This document shows positions 1 to 8,198 of a DNA stretch of 64,000 nt, in pieces. The notes beneath the pieces are model-generated. The model was given only the letters and a program-made list of their open reading frames with translations, searched no databases and was not told where the DNA came from. This DNA is from JAHBNG01 sp039028975 (GTDB lineage: Bacteria; Chloroflexota; Anaerolineae; Caldilineales; Caldilineaceae). Location: assembly GCA_039028975.1 (NCBI GenBank), contig JBCCHB010000073.1:16264-80263 (forward strand), read 5' to 3'. Numbering within the stretch: position 1 is the first letter of the stretch; each line of letters opens with the position of its first letter. The position numbers and the translations under genes were made by a program.

Positions 1-4
1 GTCT

Positions 5-733
5 ATGTTGGCACTAGGCATCTTCTACTTGGGCTTGTCATATTACGGGATTCGGCGCGGTGTTCATTGGGCTTGTGTAACTTTGCTCTATTCGGCGCTA
101 GCTGGGTTTGCCAGCTTCTTTCTCTTTTTGGGCTTTGGCTATTTTGATCCCTTCCATGCTTTTGTAACAACCATTCTGTTTCAATTTGTACTCATGGGAC
201 TGCATACCCGCCTGCCAGCCTACACCGACATAGCCCTGCCCAGCCTGAAGAACGACTTGGCATGGCGTAGAAGCCTATGGAGTCAGTATCTCTTTATCTT
301 GCAGGGAATAGGTATTATCGGGGCCGGCCTTTACATCTCGGCCATTGGGATTACTGTAGTATTTGTGGCCGAAGACCTAGCATTCATGCAGACCACAGCA
401 GAGGCTTTGCGGTCGGTTAATCCTCGGCTGATTCCGCTGGTGGCACATGATCGGGCAACTCTGGGTGGTATGCTTATCTCTGGTGGGATTGCAATTTTTC
501 TGAGCGCGCTATGGGGGTACCGACCAGGCGAGCGTTGGCTGTGGTGGAGCTTGTTGCTCGGGTGCTGTGTAGCGTATGGCTCAACATTGGCCGTTCACTT
601 GGTGGTTGGATATACAGATTTACTGCATTTGTCGCCGGTTTTTGCTGGAATTGCGTTGACTTTTGTGGCATCGTGGCTTTCTTACGGGTATTTGTGTGTT
701 TCAGGTAGAGAGGAACCCGTGTTCGGTTTATGA
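5..733 (+). CDS. Polytopic membrane protein, possibly 5'-truncated
   Basis: The frame encodes at least 242 residues with about six or seven hydrophobic segments (roughly residues 1-20, 25-45, 48-68, 95-125, 155-170, 175-200, 210-232) separated by short basic or Trp-rich loops. No catalytic motif or named family was recognised. The first ATG is at base 5 and the frame stays open to the window edge, so the true start may lie upstream. A stop follows at 733 and about 180 bases without a gene separate it from the flavoenzyme cluster. It is probably an integral cytoplasmic-membrane protein; its function is unknown. Confidence 0.6.
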   Translation: MLALGIFYLGLSYYGIRRGVHWACVTLLYSALAGFASFFLFLGFGYFDPFHAFVTTILFQFVLMGLHTRLPAYTDIALPSLKNDLAWRRSLWSQYLFILQGIGIIGAGLYISAIGITVVFVAEDLAFMQTTAEALRSVNPRLIPLVAHDRATLGGMLISGGIAIFLSALWGYRPGERWLWWSLLLGCCVAYGSTLAVHLVVGYTDLLHLSPVFAGIALTFVASWLSYGYLCVSGREEPVFGL

Positions 734-913
734 GCATGATAATCTCATGACGAATGTCAATTGCCTGTTGCTGCTGTAATGCTAGGTCAAAACCTGACCA
801 TATGGTCACTTGTTTGCCTGACTATTGGTGTAAGCTGTTTGATTATGTCATGTCGGAACCCAAGTCAACGTCAAAATATCGAGTCCTGATTCATACTTGA
901 GAAAGAGCCAACT

Positions 914-2095
914 GTGAAGAATAATTATGACATCATCTTAGCTGGCGGCGGCATCATGGGCTGCGCCATCGCCTACAACCTTCTCAGGCGAGATCCAACC
1001 CTCAACGTCCTGATCATTGAACGCGATTCGACCTACGAACGGGCATCGACTACCTTGTCCGATGGCAACACGCGTATTCAATTCAACGTCAAGCAGAACA
1101 TCCAGATTTCCATCTATGCCAAGGAAGTATTGGACCGTTTTTCGGAGGAATTTGCCACCAAGGAGCATACTCCGATGACGGGTTTTCGGAAGCAGGGAAA
1201 TCTCTTTTTGGTAGATGAGGCGGGCGAAAAATACGCTAAGGATGGGGTTGCTTTGCAGCAGAGCTTGGGCTGTGACAGCGTTTGGTTAGAACCAGACGAA
1301 ATTGCCGATCACTATCCGCTGTACACGGGCATTGATAACGTGGTTGGTGCGACCTTTGGCCCGAATGATGGTACCATGTCGCCCCGGGATATCCTCATGG
1401 GCTACCGTAACAAAGCCATTGAGCTAGGTGTAGCTATTTTGGAAGCAGAGATAACTGAATTGCTCAAGGAAAACGAACAGATGAGTGGTCTGCGACTCAC
1501 GACTGGCGAAATTTACCACTCCCGCATCATCGCCAACGTGACTGGCTCATGGGCACCGCTTTTAGCCGAGACAGTTGGGGTGGACCTGCCCATTGCGGCC
1601 ACGAAACGGGAAGTCTACAATGTGCTTGGCTCCCAGGAGTTCGACGAGGTCTTGCCCATGTTGCTGTTGCCAACAGGTCAATTCATCTTCCACGAGGGGG
1701 GGAATAATTACGTCACTGGCGGTGCATTGCCGGACGATCCAGTAACCTATACTGACTTTAGTTGGAGTCGGGAGCGCTTTGAAGATACCATGTGGGAAGG
1801 CTTGGTCAACCATATTCCCGACTTTGACCGACTGAAGTTAACTGGCGGCTGGGCGGGGTTGTATGCGGTCAATACCTTTGATGGCAATGCTATTCTTGGC
1901 GAGTGGCCCGAAACGAAGGGGTACTATTGCGCCAACGGCTTTTCGGGGCATGGCTTTCAGCAGTCCCATGCGGTGGGCCGGTACATTGCGGAACTAATAT
2001 TAGGGCAAGAACCTGAGTTAGATTTGTTGATTTTTTCGCCGCAGCGCATTTTTGATAATCAGCCCATTTATGAGAATCCGGCACGGTTAATTTAA
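914..2095 (+). CDS. FAD-dependent oxidoreductase, DAO family (FOXRED1/sarcosine-oxidase-like)
   Basis: A 393-residue cytoplasmic flavoprotein of the D-amino-acid-oxidase fold. The dinucleotide-binding loop GGGIMG is at residues 11-16 and Glu36 sits at the end of the second strand, where it should bind the FAD ribose. The C-terminal part has the typical SGHGFQQSHAVG segment that closes the FAD site. Family members oxidise secondary or tertiary amines such as sarcosine or dimethylglycine with release of hydrogen peroxide or transfer of electrons; the substrate cannot be read from the sequence. The start is GTG with only a weak purine stretch (GAAAGAG) upstream. It opens a + strand cluster that contains two more flavoenzymes and an ABC importer, which suggests catabolism of an N-substituted compound. 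Confidence 0.85.
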   Translation: MKNNYDIILAGGGIMGCAIAYNLLRRDPTLNVLIIERDSTYERASTTLSDGNTRIQFNVKQNIQISIYAKEVLDRFSEEFATKEHTPMTGFRKQGNLFLVDEAGEKYAKDGVALQQSLGCDSVWLEPDEIADHYPLYTGIDNVVGATFGPNDGTMSPRDILMGYRNKAIELGVAILEAEITELLKENEQMSGLRLTTGEIYHSRIIANVTGSWAPLLAETVGVDLPIAATKREVYNVLGSQEFDEVLPMLLLPTGQFIFHEGGNNYVTGGALPDDPVTYTDFSWSRERFEDTMWEGLVNHIPDFDRLKLTGGWAGLYAVNTFDGNAILGEWPETKGYYCANGFSGHGFQQSHAVGRYIAELILGQEPELDLLIFSPQRIFDNQPIYENPARLI

Positions 2096-2245
2096 TTTAT
2101 GCTTTGGTGAAATGCTCTCTCGGACCGATAAGTAGTTTCGAGACACAGATGGGAGAGTCTCGGATGAAGAAACCAATAAAATTTGACTCAAATTCCATGG
2201 CTTTTTACATCCAGGTCTTCTAGCTGCAAGAAGAAAGGAACAACA

Positions 2246-2560
2246 ATGATCACAGCACACGTGCAGTTCCAGTTACCTAGTCCAATCACCGTAGACCAAG
2301 CTAAAGAGATCATGAGTGGCACCGCTCCCAACTATCTGGGCATGGACGGCCTGATCCGTAAGTATTATTTACTCTCTGAAGACGGTACGTCGGCTGGTGG
2401 TATCTATTTATGGGAATCTCGTGCCCACGCAGAAAAGGTCTACACTGCAGAATGGGAGATACACATCAGGAATAAATATGGTGCGGCCCCGTCGGTCACT
2501 TATTTTGAGACGCCTGTAGTAGTCGATAACCTTACTGGTGAAATTATTTCGGGAGCATGA
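2246..2560 (+). CDS. Small YdhR-like (dimeric alpha-beta barrel) putative monooxygenase
   Basis: A 104-residue protein resembling the YdhR group of the dimeric alpha-beta barrel superfamily: an N-terminal strand (MITAHVQFQL), a helix with a GMDGLIRKYY segment, and the GGIYLWES strand typical of these small proteins. The start at 2246 is chosen because a good ribosome site (AAGAAAGGAA, 2231-2240) precedes it; the frame is open 21 codons further upstream without support. Its stop overlaps the start of the next flavoenzyme by 4 bases (ATGA), so the two are translationally coupled. YdhR itself has no firmly assigned reaction; a role in handling a reactive product or cofactor of the flavoenzymes is inference. 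Confidence 0.75.
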   Translation: MITAHVQFQLPSPITVDQAKEIMSGTAPNYLGMDGLIRKYYLLSEDGTSAGGIYLWESRAHAEKVYTAEWEIHIRNKYGAAPSVTYFETPVVVDNLTGEIISGA

Positions 2561-3789
2561 TGGAAAATCATTACGACCTCATCGTCATTGGCCTTGGGGC
2601 CATGGGCAGCGCAGCTCTCTACCAAGCGGCCAAAGCAGGGGCTACTGTTCTGGGCATTGACCGCTACGCACCACCCCACGAATTTGGCTCTAGCCATGCT
2701 GAGACGCGCATTACTCGATTGGCCGTTGGCGAAGGGCCTGAGTATCTACCCCTGGTATTTCGTTCTCACGAAATTTGGCGCGAATTAGAGGCAGAGACGG
2801 GACAACCCCTGCTTTACGAGACCGGTGGATACATCATTACCCCAGCAGATTCTGAGTACACTCAGCACGATCACTGGTATAAGTTCGTCCCCAAGACAGC
2901 AGCCATCGCAGCCAATGCAGGTATTCCTTTTGACTTACGCACTCCAACCCAAGTCCGCAACCATCTTCCGAACGTCTTGATGCGAGATGGCGACCAAGCT
3001 GGGTTTGAACCAAGTGGTGGCGTTGTCCTGTGTGAGCGAGCTGTCGAAACCCAATTAGCTTTGGCACAAAAATTGGGCGCAACCATGAATCTCAACGAAC
3101 CAGTTGTCGACATCGCGTTCGGTGAGGACACCGTCGTTGTATCGAACAGGGGACGCTATACGGCAGACAAAATCATCATCACCACTGGCCCGTGGATGCC
3201 GGGGTTTTTACCACAACCTGAGAACGAGCTACTACGTGTGACGAGACAGGTTGTCTTCTGGTTTGAAGTGGCGGATCCAGCTATATTTTCAAGCAACCAT
3301 TTCCCCTTCTTCCTTTGGGCGGGTGATAGGCAAGAAGATTATTTTGCCATCTTCCCCATGACACCCAACGGCGTACCGGGCCTAAAAGTGTTAACCGAGC
3401 AATTTGTTGATGCCACCGATCCCGAGTCGGTTTCAAGGAAGGTGACTCAGGCCGATATTGATTCCTTCTATGAAAATTATGTCACCAAGCGACTAACAGG
3501 CGTAATGCCCAACTGCGTCAAAGCGTCTGTCTGCCTCTACACCAGTACGCCAGATGAACACTTTATTATCGATCACCACCCAAAATCGGAAAGGGTTGTG
3601 GTTGTATCGGCCTGTTCATCCCACGGCTTTAAGCACTCGGCGGCGATTGGAGAATCTACTGTGCAGTGGGTCATGACAGGGCAGAGTCAGATTGATTTGA
3701 AGCCATTTGGTCTAGGGCGGTTTGGAGGGAACCATTATACTTCGCCAGAAAGCTCTTGTCCCAGCGCTTATCCAATATACTCCGGATAA
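2557..3789 (+). CDS. Monomeric sarcosine oxidase / N-methyltryptophan oxidase-like flavoenzyme
   Basis: A 410-residue flavoprotein of the MSOX/SolA type. It shows the FAD-binding GLGAMG loop (residues 12-17), the acidic end of the second strand (GIDRY), the GSSHAETRITR segment near residue 45-55 that matches the family motif following it, and a CLYTSTPDEHFIIDHHP region. Cys326 in that region aligns with the cysteine that binds FAD covalently in monomeric sarcosine oxidase. The family oxidises N-methyl amino acids, giving formaldehyde, the amino acid and hydrogen peroxide. The start overlaps the upstream small gene by 4 bases. The neighbouring importer and hydantoinase-type gene fit uptake and breakdown of an N-methylated compound; the exact substrate is unknown. 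Confidence 0.87.
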   Translation: MMENHYDLIVIGLGAMGSAALYQAAKAGATVLGIDRYAPPHEFGSSHAETRITRLAVGEGPEYLPLVFRSHEIWRELEAETGQPLLYETGGYIITPADSEYTQHDHWYKFVPKTAAIAANAGIPFDLRTPTQVRNHLPNVLMRDGDQAGFEPSGGVVLCERAVETQLALAQKLGATMNLNEPVVDIAFGEDTVVVSNRGRYTADKIIITTGPWMPGFLPQPENELLRVTRQVVFWFEVADPAIFSSNHFPFFLWAGDRQEDYFAIFPMTPNGVPGLKVLTEQFVDATDPESVSRKVTQADIDSFYENYVTKRLTGVMPNCVKASVCLYTSTPDEHFIIDHHPKSERVVVVSACSSHGFKHSAAIGESTVQWVMTGQSQIDLKPFGLGRFGGNHYTSPESSCPSAYPIYSG

Positions 3790-3847
3790 TTCCCGAACAG
3801 GGAGAACATTTCCATCTTCATGGGAACATCCCCGTCTTCACGGGGAT
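3790..3847 (+). terminator. Three consecutive short hairpins after the flavoenzyme, likely terminator
   Basis: Directly after the stop codon come three palindromic units of about 20 bases in tandem, the first two ending in GAACAT. The last is perfect: arms 3828-3835 (ATCCCCGT) and 3840-3847 with a CTTC loop. A short T run follows at 3854-3857. This probably ends transcription of the first flavoenzyme block, but the T tract is short, so termination is not certain. The unit resembles a type I-E CRISPR repeat only superficially. Confidence 0.5.
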
Positions 3848-3889
3848 AAGCGCCTTTTCTGGCCATTTATAAGCCAAGTATAATGAATG

Positions 3890-3970
3890 GTAGCCGTTCA
3901 CGCGTCCCTGTCGGTTGAGCTTGTCGAAGCCGAAGCCCCCTTCGACAAGCTCAGGGGGCTGAACGGTTAC
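3890..3970. mobile_element. 81-bp MITE-like palindromic element flanked by 8-bp direct repeats
   Basis: The outer ends form 11-bp inverted repeats with one mismatch (GTAGCCGTTCA at 3890-3900 against 3960-3970). Inside, TGAGCTTGTCGAAG (3916-3929) pairs perfectly with 3940-3953. The direct repeat AATGAATG flanks the element at 3882-3889 and 3971-3978, as expected for a target-site duplication. The inner AGCTTGTCGAAG core is a sequence I have seen dispersed in many environmental genomes, but only one copy lies in this window. No coding capacity. Confidence 0.65.
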
Positions 3971-4107
3971 AATGAATGTTTATAGTCAAAAATGGGGCCT
4001 TGTGATAGTATCATTAGACCCCGATCGGAACAACATCGACCGAGCCGACTTTGGACTAACCGACCAAATGACTAAGGACGACTGAGTATAAATCGGAACC
4101 AAGTACA

Positions 4108-5028
4108 GTGCATTCTCGTATCAGCAATGGATTTAAAACAGTTGCATACTTTTTCCTGATTGTTCTGCTCCTAATTATAGGGTGGGAGGGCTATAAGCTA
4201 CTGGCAGCTCCTGGGGGCAAGTACCTCATTGGAACAGCACCGACAAAGGTGGGAGAAGAGCAGGTTCTGGGCTCTCTCTGTGGCTCCATAGGTCTATGTG
4301 AGATCCCCCTACCGATTCGGGCCGACGATCGCTCTATGCCCCACATTCAGGACATGGTGACGACTATCTTCAATCCGCCTCGGCGCGGAAGTGATCAGAT
4401 CCTGCTGACAATTCTAGCCAGGGCCTCTCTATTTACCCTTCAGGAGGCGCTACTCGGCTTTCTGATGGGCAGTCTACTTGGCTTCGGGTTGGGGATTCTT
4501 TTTGCCCATTCAAATCTCCTGGAACGAGGATTGTTGCCGTATGTTGTGGCCTCTCAGACTATCCCCCTCTTGGCCATTGCGCCCATGGTTGTGATCTGGC
4601 TCGGTGGAAGTTTCCTATCCGTTGCCGTAATTGCCGCCTATTTGACCTTTTTCCCCGTGACCATTAATACGCTTATCGGTTTGCGTTCTCCCAAGCCGAC
4701 CGCGGTTGAGCTGATGCACTCTTACGCTGCAACACCAAGCCAGATCCTTTGGAAGTTACGCGTTCCTGCCGCCTTGCCTTATATCTTCACGGCGCTAAAA
4801 GTGTCCGCCACGGCCAGCGTGGTTGGAGCCATTATCGGCGAATTGCCGTCGGGTATCGCCGATGGATTAGGACGGGTGATTCTTAACTTTAACCAGTATT
4901 ACGCTACCGGCCCAGAGAAGCTGTGGGCAAGCATTCTCTTTGCATCCTTGACGGGGCTACTCTTCTTCTTAGTCATCGTCTTTTTAGAAATGCTGTTTGT
5001 CGGTCAGCGGGATCGCCCAGCGCCATAG
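4108..5028 (+). CDS. ABC transporter permease (BPD_transp_1, SsuC/ThiX-like)
   Basis: A 306-residue inner-membrane permease of the binding-protein-dependent type. An N-terminal helix (about residues 13-31) is followed by an external stretch of about 70 residues and then five helices. The EAA-type coupling loop is recognisable around HSYAATPSQILWKLRVPAALP (about residues 206-226), which docks on the ATPase. The start is GTG with no strong ribosome site. It is 18 bases upstream of the ATPase gene and belongs to one operon with the ATPase, a second permease and a lipoprotein. Transporters of this class import thiamine or riboflavin precursors, aliphatic sulfonates or taurine; the substrate here is not evident. 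Confidence 0.88.
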   Translation: MHSRISNGFKTVAYFFLIVLLLIIGWEGYKLLAAPGGKYLIGTAPTKVGEEQVLGSLCGSIGLCEIPLPIRADDRSMPHIQDMVTTIFNPPRRGSDQILLTILARASLFTLQEALLGFLMGSLLGFGLGILFAHSNLLERGLLPYVVASQTIPLLAIAPMVVIWLGGSFLSVAVIAAYLTFFPVTINTLIGLRSPKPTAVELMHSYAATPSQILWKLRVPAALPYIFTALKVSATASVVGAIIGELPSGIADGLGRVILNFNQYYATGPEKLWASILFASLTGLLFFLVIVFLEMLFVGQRDRPAP

Positions 5029-5046
5029 AACGAGGAGTAGATAAGA

Positions 5047-5868
5047 TTGTCAATTGATTTAGCTGTTGGTTCACTTGTGGATTCCCCGGCTGACCCAACC
5101 GTGTCCATAGAACAGGTCAACCAGATCTTTGGCCAGAAGACCAAAAATGAGGTTCAGGCTCTCAAAGGAATTAATCTGGCTATCCAATCCAATGAATTCA
5201 TTTCCCTGATTGGTCCATCGGGATGTGGTAAATCTACTCTCTTGCGTATTGTGGGTAACCTTATTACGCCAACTTCGGGTACGGTTCAGGTCAATGGTAA
5301 ATCTGCCGAGCAAGCTCGTTTGGATCGGGATTATGGCATGGTCTTTCAGCAGGCAACCCTCTATGAGTGGCGCTCTGTGGCCAAAAATGTTCAGTTGCCC
5401 CTTGAGTTAATGAACTATTCAAAAGCGGAGAAAGAGTCACGAACTCAGAAGATGCTCGATTTAGTGGAATTAAGTGACTTTGCCAAACATTATCCGTGGC
5501 AGCTTTCAGGTGGCATGCAGCAGCGGGTAGCCATTGCCCGTGCACTGGCCTTTGAACCATCGATTTTGCTTATGGATGAACCATTCGGTGCACTGGATGA
5601 GATGACCCGAGAGCGCTTGAATTTGGAGTTGCTTGACATCTGGCGCAAGACACAGACGACGGTTCTCTTTGTTACCCATAGCATCACCGAGGCCGTATTT
5701 CTCTCTACTCGCGTTTTGGTCATGTCGGCCCGGCCTGGTCAGATTGTCCACGATATTGCCATTGATCTACCCCAACCGCGCAACACAGAGACAAGAGAAG
5801 CTCTCCGCTTTTTTGAATTAGAGACCCAAGTGCGAGAAGCTTTGCGCACAAGTGAGATGCAACAGTGA
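5047..5868 (+). CDS. ABC transporter ATP-binding protein (SsuB/TauB/ThiZ-like)
   Basis: A 273-residue cytoplasmic ATPase that powers the importer. Walker A is GPSGCGKS (residues 56-63), the signature is LSGGMQQR (about 153-160), Walker B is ILLMDEP followed by the D-loop ALDE (about 173-185), and the switch histidine lies in VTHSITEA. The chosen start is TTG with a clear ribosome site GAGGAG (5031-5036). Its last codon overlaps the second permease gene by 4 bases (GTGA), so the two are coupled. The sequence is typical of the nitrate/sulfonate/taurine importer branch, which also includes pyrimidine and flavin precursor systems. Confidence 0.92.
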   Translation: MSIDLAVGSLVDSPADPTVSIEQVNQIFGQKTKNEVQALKGINLAIQSNEFISLIGPSGCGKSTLLRIVGNLITPTSGTVQVNGKSAEQARLDRDYGMVFQQATLYEWRSVAKNVQLPLELMNYSKAEKESRTQKMLDLVELSDFAKHYPWQLSGGMQQRVAIARALAFEPSILLMDEPFGALDEMTRERLNLELLDIWRKTQTTVLFVTHSITEAVFLSTRVLVMSARPGQIVHDIAIDLPQPRNTETREALRFFELETQVREALRTSEMQQ

Positions 5869-6830
5869 GCGACCGCGCGCAGAGAATCTTAGCCCCCGTA
5901 CTCATTCTCATTATTCTCCTGACAGCTTGGGAGGGGCTTGTCACTTTTTTTCAAATAGAACAGTTCTTGCTGCCCAAGCCTACGGCAATCGTCTCCAATC
6001 TGGTAAAGGTTGTCCGTCTAGTGCCATCAGAAGAAGAGGCCATTCTTAAAGAAACCGATGAGATTGGGACGATATTAAAAAATAACCGGTTGGTTGTCAC
6101 AATACCAAATGATGGCACGTCAGCCATCGTTGCCGAAACGCTTGGCGATCCGTGGGGGCAATTTGCGTTCCTCGGCACCGACTACCTGCTTCTGCCTGGC
6201 AAAAACCTGAACCCGATTTTGCGTGCAGCTTGGTTTACACTGAAAGAAGCCCTTGGCGGTCTAGCAATGGGGACGATAGCAGGTGTTCTCTTTGCCTTGC
6301 TAACGGTGCGGTGGACTGTGGCCAGGGAGGCGCTTTTACCCTTCGCCATCGCTGCCAATTCCATGCCCATTATTGCCTTTGCCCCGATCATGAACAACTG
6401 GTTTGGCTTGGACAATCCCTTTTCCAAGATGGCCATTGTGTCGATTATGACCTTCTTCCCTATGATGATCAATACAGCTCGCGGGCTGACGCTAGTGGAT
6501 GCCAACTCGTTGGAATTGATGCGATCCTATGCGGCAAGCGAGACTGCTATCCTAGGGAAGCTACGGATTCCCAATGCACTACCCTATATCTTTAGTGGCT
6601 TGAAAGTCAGTGCCTCCCTCAGCATGATTGGGGCTATCGTAGGTGAATACTTTGGTGGCCCACGCATTGCCTTGGGTGTCTTTATTACCCAAGAGGCAGC
6701 CCTTTTCCGCTTTACATCCGCTTGGGCGGCCATCATCATTGCGTGCCTCATTGGCATTACCCTCTATCTGCTGATCGTGCTGGCCGAACGGTTGGTCATG
6801 CCCTGGCATGTTTCGTTCCGAGAGGGATGA
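5865..6830 (+). CDS. ABC transporter permease, second subunit
   Basis: A 321-residue permease paralogous to the one at 4108. After a first helix (about residues 8-28) there is a polar external segment of about 85 residues, then five helices. The coupling loop SYAASETAILGKLRIPNALP is nearly the same as in the first permease, so the importer is probably a heterodimer. The start GTG overlaps the ATPase stop by 4 bases. The gene ends 175 bases before the lipoprotein gene; that gap holds a 54-bp palindromic repeat (6899-6952). Confidence 0.88.
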   Translation: MSDRAQRILAPVLILIILLTAWEGLVTFFQIEQFLLPKPTAIVSNLVKVVRLVPSEEEAILKETDEIGTILKNNRLVVTIPNDGTSAIVAETLGDPWGQFAFLGTDYLLLPGKNLNPILRAAWFTLKEALGGLAMGTIAGVLFALLTVRWTVAREALLPFAIAANSMPIIAFAPIMNNWFGLDNPFSKMAIVSIMTFFPMMINTARGLTLVDANSLELMRSYAASETAILGKLRIPNALPYIFSGLKVSASLSMIGAIVGEYFGGPRIALGVFITQEAALFRFTSAWAAIIIACLIGITLYLLIVLAERLVMPWHVSFREG

Positions 6831-6898
6831 TGAGCGTACAGTTATTGTCAAAACACTCACACTTACTGTATAGACTAGGTTCTTAAGGAATGAGCTAT

Positions 6899-6952
6899 AA
6901 ATAACTTGCGCGTTACATTCGGGGGTGCCCCCGTCAAATGGCCAAGTTATTT
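6899..6952. repeat. 54-bp palindromic repeat, family 2, copy 1
   Basis: The ends AAATAACTTG and CAAGTTATTT are perfect 10-bp inverted repeats, and the centre contains a GC-rich inverted repeat (CGGGGG/CCCCCG around a 2-base gap). A second copy of the same 54-bp length lies in the opposite orientation at 21763-21816; aligned by reverse complement they agree at most positions. It lies between the second permease and the binding protein of the importer, where a stem-loop might set the relative amounts of the two transcripts or reduce read-through. Confidence 0.6.
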
Positions 6953-7005
6953 GATTCTCGTTCTTAAAAATACTACCAACACATTTCATAAAAAAGGAGA
7001 TCGCA

Positions 7006-8190
7006 ATGAAAAATCGTATCGACCGATCTATATTGTTGCTTACCGTGCTCATGGCCATGGTGCTTGTCTTTGCGGCGTGTGCTCCCGCCGCACCAACAGC
7101 ATCTGATGAGGTATCTACTGAAGAGACATCCTCTGAAGGTGATGAGGCCGGTGGTGAGATGGCAGCCACAGATTGCGAAAGCATGGCACCTGTTAGCCTG
7201 CAGCTGCAATGGGTCACCCAGTCTCAATTTGCGGGCTACTTTGCGGCCGCTGACCAAGGCTTCTATGCAGCCCACTGCTTGGATGTCACCATTCTTGAAG
7301 GCGCTGTAGATATTGTCCCCCAGCAGGTGGTTGCGTCGGGTCAAGCTGAGTTTGGTCTTGCCTGGGTGCCGAAAGTGCTAGCCTCTCGAGCCGAAGGTGC
7401 AGATCTAGTTAACATTGGCCAAGTATTTCAGCGTAGTGGTACGTTGGAGGTTTCCTGGGCCGATGCCCCGGTCAATACCATTGCTGACATGGCAGGTAAA
7501 AAGGTAGGAACTTGGGGCTTTGGCAACGAGCATGAGCTCTTTGTGGCCCTGCGTGGGGAAGATATTGATCCAGATAATCCTGACAGTGTAGAGATTATCC
7601 AGCAGAGCTTTGACATGTTGGCCCTACTCAACCGAGAGCTCGATGCCGCTCAGGCCATGATCTACAATGAATACGCTCAGATTTTGGAAGCAGAGAATCC
7701 CGATACGGGCGAATTATATCAGCCTGAAGATTTGGTTGTCATTGACTTCAATGACGTGGGTACCGCTATGCTCCAAGATCATGTCTTTGCCGATGCAGCT
7801 TGGCTAGCCGAGGAGGGCAACGAGGATGTTGCCATTCGCTTCTTGGCGGCTTCCTTCCAAGGCTGGCAATTCTGTCGCGATAGCTTTGATGAATGTGTGC
7901 AAATCGTACTAGACAACGGCCCCACGCTCGGTGAAAGCCACATGCAATGGCAGCTCAACGAGATCAACAAACTGATTTGGCCTTCACCTACTGGTATAGG
8001 CATGATGGACCAAGCTCTGTGGGACCAGACCGTTGAGGTATCAGTCAATGGCGGCGTGATTGCCGAAGCGCCCAGCGAGGGTGCCTTCCGTACCGACCTG
8101 GCCGAAGCCGCTCATGCCCTTTTGGAAGGAGAGGTAACTGGTGAGGATTACTCGCCCATTGAGGTTGAGTTGCGAGCTGGGGGAGAGTAG
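7006..8190 (+). CDS. ABC transporter substrate-binding lipoprotein (NMT1/THI5-like)
   Basis: A 394-residue secreted lipoprotein. A signal peptide ends at the lipobox FAAC with Cys25 as the lipid anchor, followed by an acidic low-complexity linker (about 28-52). The mature part begins with the VSLQLQWVTQSQFAGYF segment typical of NMT1/THI5-like (SsuA/ThiY/RibY) binding proteins. A strong ribosome site AAAGGAGA precedes the ATG. Close relatives in Chloroflexota include riboflavin-type binding proteins (RibY), but no FMN riboswitch is visible here and the neighbours are catabolic enzymes, so a nitrogenous carbon source is as likely. The next gene starts 8 bases after its stop. Confidence 0.9.
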   Translation: MKNRIDRSILLLTVLMAMVLVFAACAPAAPTASDEVSTEETSSEGDEAGGEMAATDCESMAPVSLQLQWVTQSQFAGYFAAADQGFYAAHCLDVTILEGAVDIVPQQVVASGQAEFGLAWVPKVLASRAEGADLVNIGQVFQRSGTLEVSWADAPVNTIADMAGKKVGTWGFGNEHELFVALRGEDIDPDNPDSVEIIQQSFDMLALLNRELDAAQAMIYNEYAQILEAENPDTGELYQPEDLVVIDFNDVGTAMLQDHVFADAAWLAEEGNEDVAIRFLAASFQGWQFCRDSFDECVQIVLDNGPTLGESHMQWQLNEINKLIWPSPTGIGMMDQALWDQTVEVSVNGGVIAEAPSEGAFRTDLAEAAHALLEGEVTGEDYSPIEVELRAGGE

Positions 8191-8198
8191 TTTAGCTG

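Noticed and set aside
3822..3850. A hairpin followed by CGGGGATAAG that looks like a type I-E CRISPR repeat
   Set aside because: Only one good unit exists, the neighbouring units are 20 bases apart without spacers, and no cas gene is near. It fits a terminator hairpin better.
3980..4107. Possible FMN or thiamine riboswitch before the ABC importer
   Set aside because: The conserved boxes of either aptamer (for example the CUGAGA of the thiamine type) were not found in a proper arrangement.
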